In this document: one piece after another, positions 21,011 to 34,985 of the stretch | How positions within the stretch are numbered: the stretch's first letter is position 1 | How the letters are laid out: each line of letters begins with the position of its first letter | Origin: Deinococcus aetherius | GTDB taxonomy: Bacteria > Deinococcota > Deinococci > Deinococcales > Deinococcaceae | Length of the DNA: 40,000 bases | Direction of reading: 5' to 3' | Assembly: GCF_025997855.1 (NCBI RefSeq) | Contig: NZ_AP026560.1 | Span: 252,501-292,500, forward strand | Translations under genes and position numbers: made by a program | The notes under the pieces: model-generated | Seen by the model: only the letters and a program-made list of their open reading frames with translations | The model's database searches: none | What the model was told of the DNA's origin: nothing

Positions 21011-21763
21011 ATGACCAACGGGCTGACTCGCCCCTGGGGGCTGTGCCTCCCCGCCCTCCTGCTGCTTGCGGCCTGCTCCCGGGTCGCCATTGTGGAGGAG
21101 CCCGAACGCCTCCCGGCGGCGAGTGAGGCGTTTCTGGGTGCGGAGGTGACCCTCTCGGGCCGCCTTCCCGGGTTTGCCGAGGCGCGACCCCTCCCCATTT
21201 CCCTGACCTGGCCTCAGGAGGCGGTGATCGGGGAAGTGCAGGTGGACGGCTCCTTTCGGGCAACCCTCGTTCAGCCGCCCGCCCGGCTCCTCGGGCAGGT
21301 CGAGAGCGTGCTCTGGCGGGGTTGGTCGTATTCGGGCGAACAGGAGCGCCGTGCCTCCTGCCCCGTCCGTTCCCTGAAAGCCGAACCGGCCGGGGTGCTG
21401 GGTGCGGAAGTCTCGTCCCTGATCGTTCCGCTGGCCGAGGGCGGGGCCACCGCCGTTTTGCCGCAGACCTCCCCGGTTCCCGCGCCCTACCGCCGCCTAA
21501 TTCCCGAGGCCCCCGGTTCGGTCTTGAACCTCGTGTACGTCGACCGGGACGTGAAGGTGGTGGGCGAGCAAAAGTGCATCATCGTCTATAACCCGGAGAC
21601 GAAGCACCAGTACAACGTCTCGGCCAACCTGACCCTGCGCAAGGGCTGGAACAGCCTGGTGAGACGCTTCGCGACGGACATGATCCAGGGCGTCACGATC
21701 TACCGCACCACCCTTGAAGCCCAGAACACCCCTCCGCCGCAGTCCTGGTTGCTGGTGCGCTGA
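21011..21763 (+). CDS. Predicted lipoprotein of unknown function
   Basis: A 250-residue envelope protein with a lipoprotein signal ending LLLLAACS, C22 being the lipidation site. The mature protein is beta-rich, starting with a segment like a surface immunoglobulin-type fold ([26 protein letters not shown]) and a conserved-looking C-terminal half ([20 protein letters not shown]). A GGAGG lies 2-3 nt before the ATG at 21011 and a TATAAG box overlaps it, so initiation may be leaderless or very short-leadered. It precedes the LptC/LptA-like genes on the same strand by 146 bp. Family not recognised. Confidence 0.65.
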   Translation: MTNGLTRPWGLCLPALLLLAACSRVAIVEEPERLPAASEAFLGAEVTLSGRLPGFAEARPLPISLTWPQEAVIGEVQVDGSFRATLVQPPARLLGQVESVLWRGWSYSGEQERRASCPVRSLKAEPAGVLGAEVSSLIVPLAEGGATAVLPQTSPVPAPYRRLIPEAPGSVLNLVYVDRDVKVVGEQKCIIVYNPETKHQYNVSANLTLRKGWNSLVRRFATDMIQGVTIYRTTLEAQNTPPPQSWLLVR

Positions 21764-21897
21764 GCGGGAGAACCCCTGATCTCGGAAGGGCGGCGGAGGA
21801 ACCGTGAGGGTGAGCCTCCACGTCCCACCCCCAACCCACCCCCGCCGTTCCTCACGCCTGTCAGCCCATGCCCATCTCTCTCACCGCCCCCCCGCGC

Positions 21898-21903
21898 TAG
21901 ATT
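21898..21903 (+). promoter_or_regulatory. -10 box of the LptC/LptA-like cluster
   Basis: TAGATT is followed after 6 nt by the GTG at 21910, a leaderless start for the three-gene cluster. Confidence 0.55.
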
Positions 21904-21909
21904 GCCCCC

Positions 21910-22527
21910 GTGCTGAAAGCGGGGCTGTATGTACTCGTCGCGCTCGCGGTGTTCGCGCTCGTGTTCGCGTTCCTGCCGTCCGGGAGCGCGGACGAGACGC
22001 GGACGGGGGCGCGGCTCCAGGGCGTTTCTCTCTCCCTCTACCCGTCGCGCGACGCGGACGCCGTGTGGAGATTTCGGGCCTCCGAGGTCCAGAGCGATCC
22101 CCTGAAGGGGGAGACCCACCTCGCGGGGCTGTCGGACGGCGGGCGCTGGCTGCGCGAGCGCCGAGCAGACGGCCAGCCGACCGGGAAGTTCGTGCTCGAC
22201 GCGACGCTCGTCGCCCCCGATCTCACCATCGACGCCCAAGACAACATGCTGACCCGTCAGGCCAAAATCACCCTCGTGCAGCAGTGTGCGAACATCGACC
22301 TGAGCGGCACGCCAACAGAGCCCGTGCGGGTCGAGCAGGGGTCGGGCTTCAGCGCGCCCGTGGCGCGGGTGGACTCGCCCTCGCTGACGGGCCGCGTGAC
22401 CCGGCTGCGCATGAGCTTTGACTTCCGGGTCGAGGACAGCGGCGAGGACTCCACCCTCGGCTGGGACCCCGACGCGACCGAGACCTGCGAGAACGGGAAG
22501 CGCGTGCCGCTGAGCACGGCTTCCTGA
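21910..22527 (+). CDS. LptC-like membrane-anchored envelope protein
   Basis: A 205-residue protein with one N-terminal membrane helix ([19 protein letters not shown], about 5-23) and an otherwise extracytoplasmic beta-rich domain. [36 protein letters not shown] and the following repeats of short strands resemble LptC/YrbK, the inner-membrane partner that hands lipid to LptA. Two OstA-like genes follow within 30 bp each, which supports that role. The substrate need not be LPS. Assignment rests on topology, pattern and neighbours rather than strong motifs. Confidence 0.6.
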   Translation: MLKAGLYVLVALAVFALVFAFLPSGSADETRTGARLQGVSLSLYPSRDADAVWRFRASEVQSDPLKGETHLAGLSDGGRWLRERRADGQPTGKFVLDATLVAPDLTIDAQDNMLTRQAKITLVQQCANIDLSGTPTEPVRVEQGSGFSAPVARVDSPSLTGRVTRLRMSFDFRVEDSGEDSTLGWDPDATETCENGKRVPLSTAS

Positions 22528-22555
22528 GCCACACCCGATCAGACAGGAGAACCCC

Positions 22556-23443
<888 letters not shown>

Positions 23444-23461
23444 GCCGGGGAGGCGGGTGAC

Positions 23462-24532
<1,071 letters not shown>

Positions 24533-24615
24533 GCCGGGGGGTCTTCTCCGTGGTCGGTGCAGCGAGGGCGTTCAGGTCCACCCCGCCGACCCTTGGTCGT
24601 GCCATGCTGGCCGCA

Positions 24616-25500
24616 ATGGTGGACATCAACCCGGCGCTGGTGAGCGGTCTGGTCGCCCGGCAGTTTCCCCGCTGGGCTCACCTTCCGGTCCGGCCGGTGG
24701 ACGTCAGTGGGTGGGACAACCGGACCTTTCGCCTCGGCGAGCACCTGAGCGTGCGACTCCCGAGCGCCGAGAGGTACGTCGCGCAGGTCGAGAAGGAACA
24801 CCGCTGGCTGCCGACCCTGGCACCCTTCCTCCCACTGCCCATCCCGGTTCCTCTCGCCTGGGGCGTGCCCGACCTCGGGTATCCCTGGCCCTGGTCGGTC
24901 TACCGCTGGCTGGAGGGCGAGAACGCGACGCCCTCGCGCATCGCCGATCTCCGGCAGTTTGCGGCTGCCCTGGCCCATTTCCTCGCCGCCCTACAGCGGA
25001 TCGACCCCGCCGAGGGGCCGCCGCCCGGGCCACACAACTTTCACCGTGGTGGTCCGCTCACCGTTTACGACACCGAGACCCGGAACGCCGTGATTACCCT
25101 GAACGGCGAGATCGACGCGAACGCCGTGACGTCGGTGTGGGAGGCCGCGCTGGCCTCCCCGTGGCCCGGCCCGCCCGTCTGGCTGCACGGGGACGTAGCC
25201 GCCGGGAACCTGCTCGTGCAGGGGGGACGCCTGAGTGCCGTCATCGACTTCGGGGGTATCGGCGTGGGCGACCCCGCCTGCGACCTGGCGATAGCCTGGA
25301 CGTTCTTCTCCGGGGAGAGTCGTGAGGCGTTCCGCGCGGCGCTCCCGCTGGACGCCGCCACCTGGACACGGGGACGGGGCTGGGCCCTGTGGAAAGCCCT
25401 GTTGACCGTTGCCGGGTCCTTCGGCAGTGATCCCGTCAAGGCCGGGGAGGCGAGGCGCGTCCTCGGCGAGGTGCTCGCAGACCACGTCCGGACGACCTGA
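24616..25500 (+). CDS. Aminoglycoside/macrolide phosphotransferase-fold protein
   Basis: A 294-residue APH-family kinase. Catalytic motif HGDVAAGNLL places D193 as base and N198 as metal ligand, and DFGGIGVGDPACDLAIAW has D211. The N-terminal VSGWDNRTFRLG...SVRLPS corresponds to the nucleotide-binding lobe, although the usual lysine is replaced by Arg in the SVRLP strand, as in several APH-like proteins. The substrate could be an antibiotic, a sugar or another small molecule; sequence alone does not decide, so no resistance is claimed. The ATG at 24616 (MVDINPALV) is preferred to one four codons upstream by family habit. Confidence 0.75.
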   Translation: MVDINPALVSGLVARQFPRWAHLPVRPVDVSGWDNRTFRLGEHLSVRLPSAERYVAQVEKEHRWLPTLAPFLPLPIPVPLAWGVPDLGYPWPWSVYRWLEGENATPSRIADLRQFAAALAHFLAALQRIDPAEGPPPGPHNFHRGGPLTVYDTETRNAVITLNGEIDANAVTSVWEAALASPWPGPPVWLHGDVAAGNLLVQGGRLSAVIDFGGIGVGDPACDLAIAWTFFSGESREAFRAALPLDAATWTRGRGWALWKALLTVAGSFGSDPVKAGEARRVLGEVLADHVRTT

Positions 25501-25531
25501 TGCATCCTCGGGCGGAACCCGACGCCCTCCC

Positions 25532-26443
25532 TCACCCCGGCCGCGCCCCGGTCTGCCGCAGCACCTCCGCGCTCGCCTCCAGCGCCCGCGCCTCCTCGGG
25601 CGGCAGGGGCGGGATCAGGGTGTCCTCCACCCCCCGCGCGCCCACGATGCGCGGCACGCTCAGGCTCACCCCGTAGGGGTCGGTCGGCGCACTGACCGTC
25701 AGGATGGAACGGCGGTCCCCTAGAATGGCCTCGGCGATGCGGGCGAGGGCCGCGCCGATGCCGTAGTACGTCGCGCGCTTGCCCTCGATGATCGCGGCGG
25801 CGGCGTCGCGGGTCCCCGCGTCGATCTCGGCCCGGACCTCCTCTGTCCACTCCAGCCCGCGTGCGCGCATGAAGTCCTCCACCGGCAGGCCCGCGACGGT
25901 GGCGGTGCTCCAGGCCAGCACCTCGCTGTCGCCGTGCTCGCCGAGGACGTAGCCGTGGACGTGGGTCGCGTCCACCCCCGCCTGCCCCGCGATCAGGTGC
26001 CGGAAGCGCGCGGAGTCGAGGACCGTCCCCGACCCCAGGACGGCGTGCCCCGGGGCGAGGCGGGTGGCGAGGTCGGTGAGCGCGTCCACCGGGTTGGTGG
26101 CGATCAAAAGCACGGCCTCAGGGGTCTGCTCCGCGACCTGCGGGATCACCTCGCGGAAGATCGCGGCGTTCTTGCCCAGGAGGTCGAGGCGGCTCTCGCC
26201 CGGCCTCTGGTTGGCCCCGGCGGCGATCACGACGACCCGGCAGCCCGAGAGCGCCGCGTACCCGCCGCTCGTGACGCGGGTGCCGTGGCTGACGGGCGCG
26301 GCGTGGGCGATGTCCTGGGCCTCGGCCTGGGCGCGTTTCTCGTCCTTGTCCACGAGCACGAGGTCGCTGCACGAGCCGCGCAGGGTGAGGGCGTAGGCGG
26401 CGGTCGCCCCGACGAGCCCCGCCCCCACCACGCCGACCTTCAT
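25532..26443 (-). CDS. ldh: L-lactate dehydrogenase
   Basis: A 303-residue NAD-dependent enzyme converting pyruvate to L-lactate; its length is close to that of D. radiodurans LDH. Dinucleotide-binding GAGLVGAT is at 7-14. Q79 in [10 protein letters not shown] is the lactate-specificity residue (malate dehydrogenases have Arg there). ATNPVD follows, and the catalytic His is in [13 protein letters not shown]. The ATG at 26443 overlaps the universal stress protein stop (ATGA), so the genes are coupled. Confidence 0.9.
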   Translation of the reverse strand: MKVGVVGAGLVGATAAYALTLRGSCSDLVLVDKDEKRAQAEAQDIAHAAPVSHGTRVTSGGYAALSGCRVVVIAAGANQRPGESRLDLLGKNAAIFREVIPQVAEQTPEAVLLIATNPVDALTDLATRLAPGHAVLGSGTVLDSARFRHLIAGQAGVDATHVHGYVLGEHGDSEVLAWSTATVAGLPVEDFMRARGLEWTEEVRAEIDAGTRDAAAAIIEGKRATYYGIGAALARIAEAILGDRRSILTVSAPTDPYGVSLSVPRIVGARGVEDTLIPPLPPEEARALEASAEVLRQTGARPG

Positions 26444-26958
26444 CTGCGTCCTTCCGGCAGGCGCACGGTGAGCACGGGGACCGGACTGCGCGCCACGATC
26501 TTCTCCGCCGTGCTGCCCACCAGGAAATGCTCGATGGCGCCCCGCGCGTGGGTGCCCACCGCGATCAGGTCGGCCCCCCAACTCCGCGCGGCCTCCAGGA
26601 TGCCGGTGACCGGGTCGCCCACGAGCTGCTCGGTCTCGTCGCCCTCCCGCACGAGGCGGGCCAGTCGGGAGGCGTCCGAGTCCTCCAGCGTGTGCAGCAA
26701 GCCGGGGTCGGGCAGCGCCGGGACCAGACCTCCCCCCAGGTCGGGGGTGGCGGTGACCCGCGCGTCCGTGACGTGCAGCAGCAGAAGCTGGGCCCCGGGA
26801 AACCGCTCACGCACTACCCCCAGCGCGTGCTCCGAGGCGCGCGAGAAGTCGATGCCGACCAGGATGCGGCCGAAGGAGGAGGAGGAGGGACCCGGCGTGG
26901 CCTGCGTCTCCGTCGCCTCCGTTCCCGTCCCGGCCGTGAAGATCAAGCGGTCCGTCAT
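26440..26958 (-). CDS. Universal stress protein (UspA family)
   Basis: A 172-residue protein with one Usp domain: [18 protein letters not shown] at the start of the fold and the ATP-binding signature [20 protein letters not shown] followed by PVPVLTVR. A disordered Thr/Ser/Pro stretch of about 25 residues precedes the domain. The start at 26958 (MTDRLIF) is chosen because TACGGT ends 6 nt upstream. The stop overlaps the ldh start by 4 nt, linking stress signalling and fermentation-type metabolism in one transcript. Confidence 0.85.
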   Translation of the reverse strand: MTDRLIFTAGTGTEATETQATPGPSSSSFGRILVGIDFSRASEHALGVVRERFPGAQLLLLHVTDARVTATPDLGGGLVPALPDPGLLHTLEDSDASRLARLVREGDETEQLVGDPVTGILEAARSWGADLIAVGTHARGAIEHFLVGSTAEKIVARSPVPVLTVRLPEGRR

Positions 26959-26964
26959 GCCCCG

Positions 26965-26970
26965 ACCGTA
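26965..26970 (-). promoter_or_regulatory. -10 box, leaderless start of usp-ldh
   Basis: On the minus strand TACGGT is followed after 6 nt by the ATG at 26958. It decides between this ATG and one ten codons upstream. Confidence 0.5.
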
Positions 26971-27025
26971 CACCCTCCCCAACCCCACCGCCCATTTCTG
27001 AAGGCCGGGTAAAGGCCCTCACCCC

Positions 27026-27031
27026 TAGACT
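27026..27031 (+). promoter_or_regulatory. -10 box, leaderless start of the beta-CASP nuclease
   Basis: TAGACT is followed after 5 nt by the ATG at 27037. Confidence 0.55.
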
Positions 27032-27036
27032 GCCCC

Positions 27037-28494
<1,458 letters not shown>

Positions 28495-28981
28495 TCGGGA
28501 AGGGGAGTGGGTCGGGCGTTTGGGTGGCTGTGGGCGGTTTCTCCCTGCTACGGAGCCCTGCGGGTCTCAGCCTCCCCTCTCAAGACGCTTGGTACGAGTT
28601 ACGAACCTGGCAAAGACCCGTTTTTGTCGTCCAGGAGAAGGACGAGCTGCGCTCGTCACCCCTCTCCCCAGCCCTCTCCCGCAAGGGGAGAGGGAGTAAA
28701 AGAGGCTGAAGCCTTCGCGCTGTTCAAAACGCCAATCCGGACGCCGAACAGGTGAAAGTAAACGGACGCCCCAGGCCCACGACCACGTCGGCTCGCGCAG
28801 CGAGACGGTGGGTCCGCATATGGGACGCGACAAGATCAAACATTCCGTTCAGAGGAACCCGACCATCCACGCCGTCCGTTTGTCCCTGCCCAGCGCAGCG
28901 CCGCTCCCCCTGCCCCCCTGGGGGTAGGGGGCTGGGGGGTGGGGGCAAACCGTAGCAAGTTGCCCCGCCCCCCACTCCCCC
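28495..28981. other. Intergenic region holding repeat copy B
   Basis: This 487-bp gap between convergent genes has no real ORF. Most of it is a copy of the dispersed repeat (28619-28959). The hairpin CCCTCTCC-CGCAA-GGGGAGAGGG (28673-28695) could terminate the nuclease transcript. Confidence 0.6.
28619..28959 (+). repeat. Dispersed intergenic repeat, copy B
   Basis: The most complete copy: its left part (CGTTTTTGTCGTCC...GACGAG) matches copy C and the remainder matches copy A in inverted orientation up to GGGGGCAAACCGTAGCAAG. It contains nested hairpins: GACGAG-CTGCG-CTCGTC, CCCTCTCC with GGAGAGGG, CTCGC-GCA-GCGAG, and CCCCCTGCCCCC with GGGGGTAGGGGG. Copies A and B lie about 19 kb apart. Confidence 0.85.
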
Positions 28982-29557
28982 TCACCGCGCCGTCAGCCGC
29001 AGCAACTCCGCGTACACCCGCGCCGTCACCGTCGCGTCCTCCAGCGCGTCGTGCGCCCGGTACTCGAACCCGAAATGCTCGGCAAGCTGATCGAGCGGCG
29101 TCCCCACCTTGCGCGGCAGCACCCCCGCGTGGATCAGGAACTGCGCGCTGAGCTTCGTGTCCACCCGCCCCCGCCGAAACACGCTCCCCAGGTCCGGCAG
29201 CAGCGTGCGCAAAAAGGCGGTGTCGAAGTGCAGGTTGTGCCCGCCCAGCATGACCCGGCCCACCTCTCCCGCGTAGAGTCTCATCGCCTGCGCCACCTCC
29301 CCGGGCGGCTGCGCGGCGGCGTGATGGGCCTCCAGGTTAATGCCGTTGACGGCCATCGCCTCGGCCTCGACGTCGTACCGCTCGTGACGCACCCGAAGGT
29401 GCAGGGGCCGCGTGACCTCCCCCTGTGGGGTCAGTGTGACCAGCCCGACCGTGAGGAGGGGGTGGCGCAGGGGATCGCGCCCGCCCGTCTCGGTGTCCAC
29501 GAAGATGATGGGCTGGTTCAGCGCCGCGAGGGACGGGGGGGAGGCAGGTTGGGTCAT
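28982..29557 (-). CDS. DEDDh 3'-5' exonuclease (DnaQ-like)
   Basis: A 191-residue single-domain exonuclease. ExoI motif VDTET gives D21 and E23, ExoII is [12 protein letters not shown], and ExoIII is [14 protein letters not shown] with the His-Asp pair of the DEDDh class. It resembles stand-alone DnaQ/epsilon-like or RNase T-like proteins and may proofread or trim DNA or RNA ends; the polymerase partner is unknown. The start at 29557 is taken at MTQPASPP; no -10 box stands directly upstream. Confidence 0.83.
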   Translation of the reverse strand: MTQPASPPSLAALNQPIIFVDTETGGRDPLRHPLLTVGLVTLTPQGEVTRPLHLRVRHERYDVEAEAMAVNGINLEAHHAAAQPPGEVAQAMRLYAGEVGRVMLGGHNLHFDTAFLRTLLPDLGSVFRRGRVDTKLSAQFLIHAGVLPRKVGTPLDQLAEHFGFEYRAHDALEDATVTARVYAELLRLTAR

Positions 29558-29614
29558 GCCCCAGCCTTCCACGCCAATCGTGTCCCGGAGGGCGTGCTTT
29601 TCACCTTCTCGCCC

Positions 29615-29620
29615 TAGTCT
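29615..29620 (+). promoter_or_regulatory. -10 box of the DUF3105 lipoprotein gene
   Basis: TAGTCT is followed after 5 nt by a TTG (29626) and after 8 nt by the ATG (29629). Either could be the leaderless start. Confidence 0.45.
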
Positions 29621-29628
29621 GGGGTTTG

Positions 29629-30126
29629 ATGAAACGGACGTTCCTCCTCGCCCTACTGCCCCTCACCCTCGCCGCCTGCGGTGGCGGGGGAATCGAGGGC
29701 CTCAAGACCTTCGAGTACCAGGGCGGCGACCACCGCGCCGGGTCGCTCGTCTACGCCGAGAACCCCCCGGCGGGCGGCCCGCACAACCCCATCTGGCAAA
29801 ACTGCGGGGTGTACGACCAGCCCCTCTACAACGAGTACGCGGTCCACAGCCTCGAACACGGCGCGGTGTGGATCACCTACCGCCCCGACCTCGGGGCTGA
29901 GGGGATCGCCGCCCTGAAGACGCTGGTGGACGGCCGCCCCTACACCCTCCTCAGCCCCTACGAGGGCCTGCCCGCCCCGGTGGTGGCGAGCGCCTGGAAC
30001 GCCCAGGTCCAGGTGCAGAGCCCGACCGACGGGCGGCTGAAAGCCTTCCTCGACAAGTACGAGCAGGGGCCGACCGCCCCCGAGCGCGGCGCGGCCTGCT
30101 CCGGGGGGTACGGCTCGACCCGCTGA
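29629..30126 (+). CDS. DUF3105-family lipoprotein
   Basis: A 165-residue lipoprotein with signal [17 protein letters not shown] (C17). The mature domain has the DUF3105 pattern: [45 protein letters not shown], with a conserved HSLEHG and a conserved Cys, residues that look suited to metal or thiol chemistry. Function of the family is not established. The frame allows a TTG one codon upstream. It converges with the sulfurtransferase gene, 9 bp between stops. Confidence 0.78.
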   Translation: MKRTFLLALLPLTLAACGGGGIEGLKTFEYQGGDHRAGSLVYAENPPAGGPHNPIWQNCGVYDQPLYNEYAVHSLEHGAVWITYRPDLGAEGIAALKTLVDGRPYTLLSPYEGLPAPVVASAWNAQVQVQSPTDGRLKAFLDKYEQGPTAPERGAACSGGYGSTR

Positions 30127-30135
30127 GGGTGGGGC

Positions 30136-31020
30136 TCAGGCCCCTGTGCTGTCCGTCCGGGGCTCCTCGCCCGTCACCACCGCCCGCCCGTCGTCGCTCA
30201 CCCAGTCGCTCCATGACCCGGCGTAAAGGCGGTTCTGGGGCCCGAGCGGCACCCCGGCGAGTTCGCGGGCGAGGAGATTGGGCGTCGCGCTGACCCCGCT
30301 GCCGCAGTAGGCGATGGTGGGGGCGTCGCCCGCGTCCAGCCGCTCGGCCTGGGCCTCCCCGCGCTGCCACCGCCCGTCCTCGCCCAGCGCCCCGGCCCAC
30401 TCGCGGTTCACCGCCCCGGGGATGTGCCCGGCCTTGCGGTCGAGGGGCTCCACGTCTCCCCGGTAGCGGGCCGGGGCACGCGAGTCGATCAGGAGGGTGC
30501 CCTCCCCCCGGTTCGCCACGTCCTCGGCGGTGGCGACCATGCCCCCCTGCACGTCGGGCGTGAAGATGGTCGGCTGGTGGGCGGGTTCCTCCGTGCTCGG
30601 CTCCCCGCCCGCCGCCAGGAACGCGGGCCATCCCCCGTCGAGCACGTAGACCTGCCGGTGCCCCAGCCAGCGCAGCAGCCACCACGCCCGCGCCGCGTAA
30701 AAGCCCTGCCCCGTGCTCGGATCGTCGTACGCTACGACCACGCAGTCACTCCCAATGCCCACGCCCCCCAGCCACGCCGCCAGCACGCCCGGATCGGGAA
30801 GGGGATGCCGCCCGCCCGAGCCGTCCGGCTGCATGGGCCCGCTCAGGTCCGTCTCCAGGTCGGCGTACACGGCGCCGGGGGCGTGCCCGGAGAGGTAGGC
30901 AATGCGCCCCACCAGGGGGTCGGTCAGGGCGTAACGGCAGTCGAGCACCCGGAGTTGCGCATCGTGCAGGTGTTCAACCAGCCAGGCGGCGGATTTGAGG
31001 GGCGTCTCGGGCTGGGTCAT
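30136..31020 (-). CDS. sseA: Sulfurtransferase, 3-mercaptopyruvate type
   Basis: A 294-residue protein with two rhodanese domains. The C-terminal one carries the active-site loop CGSGVSA (C239), closer to the CGSGVTA of 3-mercaptopyruvate sulfurtransferase than to the CRKGVTA of thiosulfate sulfurtransferase. The N-terminal domain keeps [10 protein letters not shown] and [16 protein letters not shown]. It likely transfers sulfane sulfur to thiols in the cytoplasm. A TAGCCT box ends 6 nt before the ATG, and a strong minus-strand terminator 20 bp further upstream insulates it. Confidence 0.85.
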   Translation of the reverse strand: MTQPETPLKSAAWLVEHLHDAQLRVLDCRYALTDPLVGRIAYLSGHAPGAVYADLETDLSGPMQPDGSGGRHPLPDPGVLAAWLGGVGIGSDCVVVAYDDPSTGQGFYAARAWWLLRWLGHRQVYVLDGGWPAFLAAGGEPSTEEPAHQPTIFTPDVQGGMVATAEDVANRGEGTLLIDSRAPARYRGDVEPLDRKAGHIPGAVNREWAGALGEDGRWQRGEAQAERLDAGDAPTIAYCGSGVSATPNLLARELAGVPLGPQNRLYAGSWSDWVSDDGRAVVTGEEPRTDSTGA

Positions 31021-31026
31021 GCCCGC

Positions 31027-31032
31027 AGGCTA
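31027..31032 (-). promoter_or_regulatory. -10 box, leaderless start of sseA
   Basis: On the minus strand TAGCCT is followed after 6 nt by the ATG at 31020. Confidence 0.55.
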
Positions 31033-31050
31033 CACCCCGGGCGAAGGCAA

Positions 31051-31073
31051 TAAAAAAGCCGCCTCTCGGGCGG
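31051..31073 (-). terminator. Intrinsic terminator just upstream of sseA
   Basis: On the minus strand CCGCC-CGAGA-GGCGG is followed by CTTTTTTA, the clearest T-tract terminator in the window. It would stop minus-strand transcription arriving from the rny side, antisense to the small gene at 31204. Confidence 0.65.
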
Positions 31074-31203
31074 TGATGGGAAGACAACGGTATCTTAAGC
31101 AGGGAAAATCAAGTCATGCGGCCGGGTCAGCAGGTGCCTTAAATCCTCCTGGTATTTCCCCTTTGTTTGGTAGCCTCCTACTGAAAGGGTACGAACAACG
31201 AGG

Positions 31204-31416
31204 ATGACGAGAGAAGACAAAAAGCGGCGAATTTTTGAACTCCGACATCTCCTCCTGACCAGTGACGGCCAAGATGATGAGAAGCTTTTAGTAGAGCTGA
31301 ACTCCATTGTGGTACACCCAGCACCCACAGATATTCTCTTCAATCTGGAGAATTACAGCGAAGATGAATTCTTTGCCCTCCTCCTTGACTACCAGCCCAT
31401 CGTTCTGCCCCGATAG
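31204..31416 (+). CDS. Small low-GC protein, possible colicin/pyocin-type immunity protein
   Basis: A 70-residue acidic protein. By hand count its coding sequence is 48% GC (102 of 213 bases), far below the neighbours. LLVELNSIVVHPAPTDILFNLENYSEDEF and the closing LP resemble the second half of colicin E-type immunity proteins, where HPxxxDLIxxP is followed by helix IV and a Gly-Lys-Pro or Leu-Pro tail. No nuclease toxin is visible. It lies alone between sseA and rny in a low-GC patch running from about 31070 to 31440, consistent with recent transfer. The start ATG has GAGG just before it. The family match is a pattern impression. Confidence 0.55.
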   Translation: MTREDKKRRIFELRHLLLTSDGQDDEKLLVELNSIVVHPAPTDILFNLENYSEDEFFALLLDYQPIVLPR

Positions 31417-31483
31417 GTTACATTGGTTTCATAAGGCGAGGTGCTGGGACAACAGGGAGTGTGTTCACCGAGTTCAAAACGGA

Positions 31484-31513
31484 GGGCGGCCCGTCTCCCC
31501 CGCGTGGCCGCCC
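31484..31513 (-). terminator. Terminator of rny
   Basis: GGGCGGCC (31484-31491) and GGCCGCCC (31506-31513) form a perfect 8-bp stem; on the minus strand it is followed by TCCGTTTTG. A wider imperfect repeat (GTTCAC...GTGTGAAC) flanks it. It lies 28 bp beyond the rny stop. Confidence 0.55.
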
Positions 31514-31540
31514 CCTCGTGTGAACCTTCTTGACTGAATT

Positions 31541-33247
<1,707 letters not shown>

Positions 33248-33382
33248 GGTGGCCTCGTCTCCTTTCGGTGAGAGAGGGGCGCCTCCACAAACCTCGCGGA
33301 GCGCGCCCGGTGAAGTGTTGAGAGATGAATGTGGGAGTTGTGTTGTGACGGCGCCGAGCCTTTCACCCGGACACCTGAGCGC

Positions 33383-33388
33383 AGTCTA
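33383..33388 (-). promoter_or_regulatory. Candidate -10 box of rny
   Basis: TAGACT on the minus strand within GGAGATAGACTGCG; no good -35 is present at 17 bp. Confidence 0.35.
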
Positions 33389-33514
33389 TCTCCAAGCACC
33401 CCGGGGGCGGGCCCGGCGGTCCACGACGACCGTGAGGCATCCCGGGAGAATGTGGGCGCATCGGCTGTTCCTCTTGCGGACCTCGACTCCCGCCCGGGCT
33501 GCGTGTTCTGAAAC

Positions 33515-33559
33515 GGGCAAGGGCTGAGCGCGAGGTGATCCGCGCTTCAGCCCTTGCCC
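33515..33559 (-). terminator. Terminator of the dienelactone hydrolase-like gene
   Basis: GGGCAAGGGCTGAGCGCG pairs with CGCGCTTCAGCCCTTGCCC (one bulge) around an 8-nt loop; on the minus strand it is followed by GTTTCAG. It starts 9 bp after the gene stop. Confidence 0.55.
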
Positions 33560-33567
33560 CGCCGTGT

Positions 33568-34317
33568 TCAGCGCAGATGTTCCCGGAAGTAGTTCAGCAT
33601 GTCCCGCCGCGCGTCCCGGCTGGCGAAGGTGTCCGCGATCCGGCTCTCTCGCAACAGGAAGCCGTGCGGCTCGCCCTGGTAGACGCTGAGCTTGAAGTTC
33701 TTGTTGGCCGCGTCGAGCCGCCCGGCATAGGCGTAGATCGTGGCGATGGGGCTGGGCTCGTCACGAGTTCCGTGGATGATCAGCATGGGCGCCGTGAGCT
33801 GTTCGATGAAGGCGTTGGGCGCCTGCGGTTTGGCCGCCGTCCCGCCCTGGTCGGGGAAGCCGTACCACGCCACGCCCGCCTTGAACGCCCTGATCTGCGG
33901 CAGCAGCAGCATGGTGTACCGCCCGCCCGCGCAAAAGCCCGTCAGGCCCACGGCGTTCGGGTTCACATCCTGCCGCGTGCCCAGGTACTTCAGTCCGTCC
34001 TCCACGAGGGCTTTGACCGTAGCGTCGCTGGGTTCCTGCTCGAAGGTCTGCCAGCCCAGCGCCAGCGTCACGAAGCCTGCCGCCGCCATCTCGTCCACGA
34101 GGTCACGGTAGCCCTGTTCCAGCCCCCGGAAGGAGTGCAGCAGGATCACGGCAGGCTTGCGGGTGGCCGAGGCGGGCGCGGCGAGGTAGCTCCGGTACGC
34201 CCGCCCCCCGCTCGTCACGTTCACGTCCTGTCCCCGCACGGCGGCGGTGGTCCCCGCCTGCCCCAGCGCGAGGGAAGAGAGGGCCAGCACCGACAGCGTC
34301 AGCGTGTGCTTGAGCAT
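33568..34317 (-). CDS. Secreted dienelactone hydrolase-family alpha/beta hydrolase
   Basis: A 249-residue protein with a signal peptide (MLKHTLTLSVLALSSLALGQA). The DLH catalytic triad is visible: C129 in GFCAGGR, D186 in HGTRDEP and H218 in GEPHGF. The nucleophile Cys rather than Ser is typical of DLH proteins. It acts outside the cytoplasm, on an unknown ester or lactone. The start at 34317 is supported by GGAGG 5 nt upstream; an open frame six codons longer is less likely. A long hairpin follows the stop. Confidence 0.82.
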   Translation of the reverse strand: MLKHTLTLSVLALSSLALGQAGTTAAVRGQDVNVTSGGRAYRSYLAAPASATRKPAVILLHSFRGLEQGYRDLVDEMAAAGFVTLALGWQTFEQEPSDATVKALVEDGLKYLGTRQDVNPNAVGLTGFCAGGRYTMLLLPQIRAFKAGVAWYGFPDQGGTAAKPQAPNAFIEQLTAPMLIIHGTRDEPSPIATIYAYAGRLDAANKNFKLSVYQGEPHGFLLRESRIADTFASRDARRDMLNYFREHLR

Positions 34318-34371
34318 GAAGACCTCCACGCCCACCGTAACCCGCCGGGAAGATCAGGGCGGTGAGAGGCT

Positions 34372-34980
34372 TCAGCGTCCCCACACAAGCGCCGCCTGCC
34401 ACCCCTCCCGCGTCACCCGCGCGAGCACCCTGAACGAGCCGTCCGGGGCAGCCTTGAGGATCGCCGCCTCGCCCTCTCCCAGCATCCAGCCCGTCGTCAG
34501 GCGCAAGTTCTGCTCGTGCGTGACGATGACGGTATTCGTGCCCGTCTGGGGGAGCACCTTCAGCAGCGCCCGCAGGTTCCCGACGACCCTCTGCCGGTCC
34601 GCCTCCGTCCCGGTGCGGAAATACGGGTTGTTGAGGGCTGGGGTGGGCGTCACCCGCCCGGCGAGGAGCGCGGCGCTCTCCCGGTTGCGGCAATACTCGC
34701 CGCTCAGCACCGTGCCGATGGGAATGCGTAGTCCTGTAAGCAGCCCCCCAACCTCGCGGGCGTTCACGCGTCCCTCCTCGCTGAGGTTGCGTTGGGTGAA
34801 GCAGTCACGCGGGTTCACCGTCGCCGCGTCTGCCCCCTCGGTGTCGAAGTGCCGGAAGTACAGCACCAGTCCCCCGGCCCGCAGCCCTGCAAGGAGGCTG
34901 GGCGTGACAGTTTCCGGGACCGCCTGTGCGAGAGCGGCGGGAGACAGCAACAGAGGCAGGGTGGCGAGCACACGGCGCAT
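34372..34980 (-). CDS. Secreted histidine phosphatase-superfamily protein
   Basis: A 202-residue protein with a signal peptide (MRRVLATLPLLLSPAALAQA). The catalytic motif is RHFDTEG (R43, H44), with Phe in place of the usual Gly of RHG. The second His is H155 in IVTHEQNLR, and SGEYCRNRESA supplies the second arginine. It probably removes phosphate from a small extracytoplasmic substrate. The start at 34980 is preferred because TACCCT ends 5 nt upstream. It precedes the DLH-like gene by 54 bp on the same strand. Confidence 0.8.
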   Translation of the reverse strand: MRRVLATLPLLLSPAALAQAVPETVTPSLLAGLRAGGLVLYFRHFDTEGADAATVNPRDCFTQRNLSEEGRVNAREVGGLLTGLRIPIGTVLSGEYCRNRESAALLAGRVTPTPALNNPYFRTGTEADRQRVVGNLRALLKVLPQTGTNTVIVTHEQNLRLTTGWMLGEGEAAILKAAPDGSFRVLARVTREGWQAALVWGR

Positions 34981-34985
34981 GGCCC

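Larger units (their letters stand above)
33248..33567. other. rny upstream region
   Basis: These 320 bp hold no gene. On the minus strand a TAGACT box (33388-33383) could start an rny transcript with a leader of about 130 nt. The right end holds the hairpin after the hydrolase gene. No riboswitch-like motif was recognised in the leader. Confidence 0.5.

Noticed and set aside
24616..25500. Calling the APH-fold gene an aminoglycoside resistance determinant.
   Set aside because: The fold includes kinases of sugars and other small molecules; nothing in sequence or context identifies the substrate.
28507..28955. Several small frames between 28.4 and 29.0 kb, and similar peptides at 9.3-9.7 kb.
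   Set aside because: They come from the dispersed repeat. The same peptide fragments arise from different copies in different frames, and no start or codon signal supports them.
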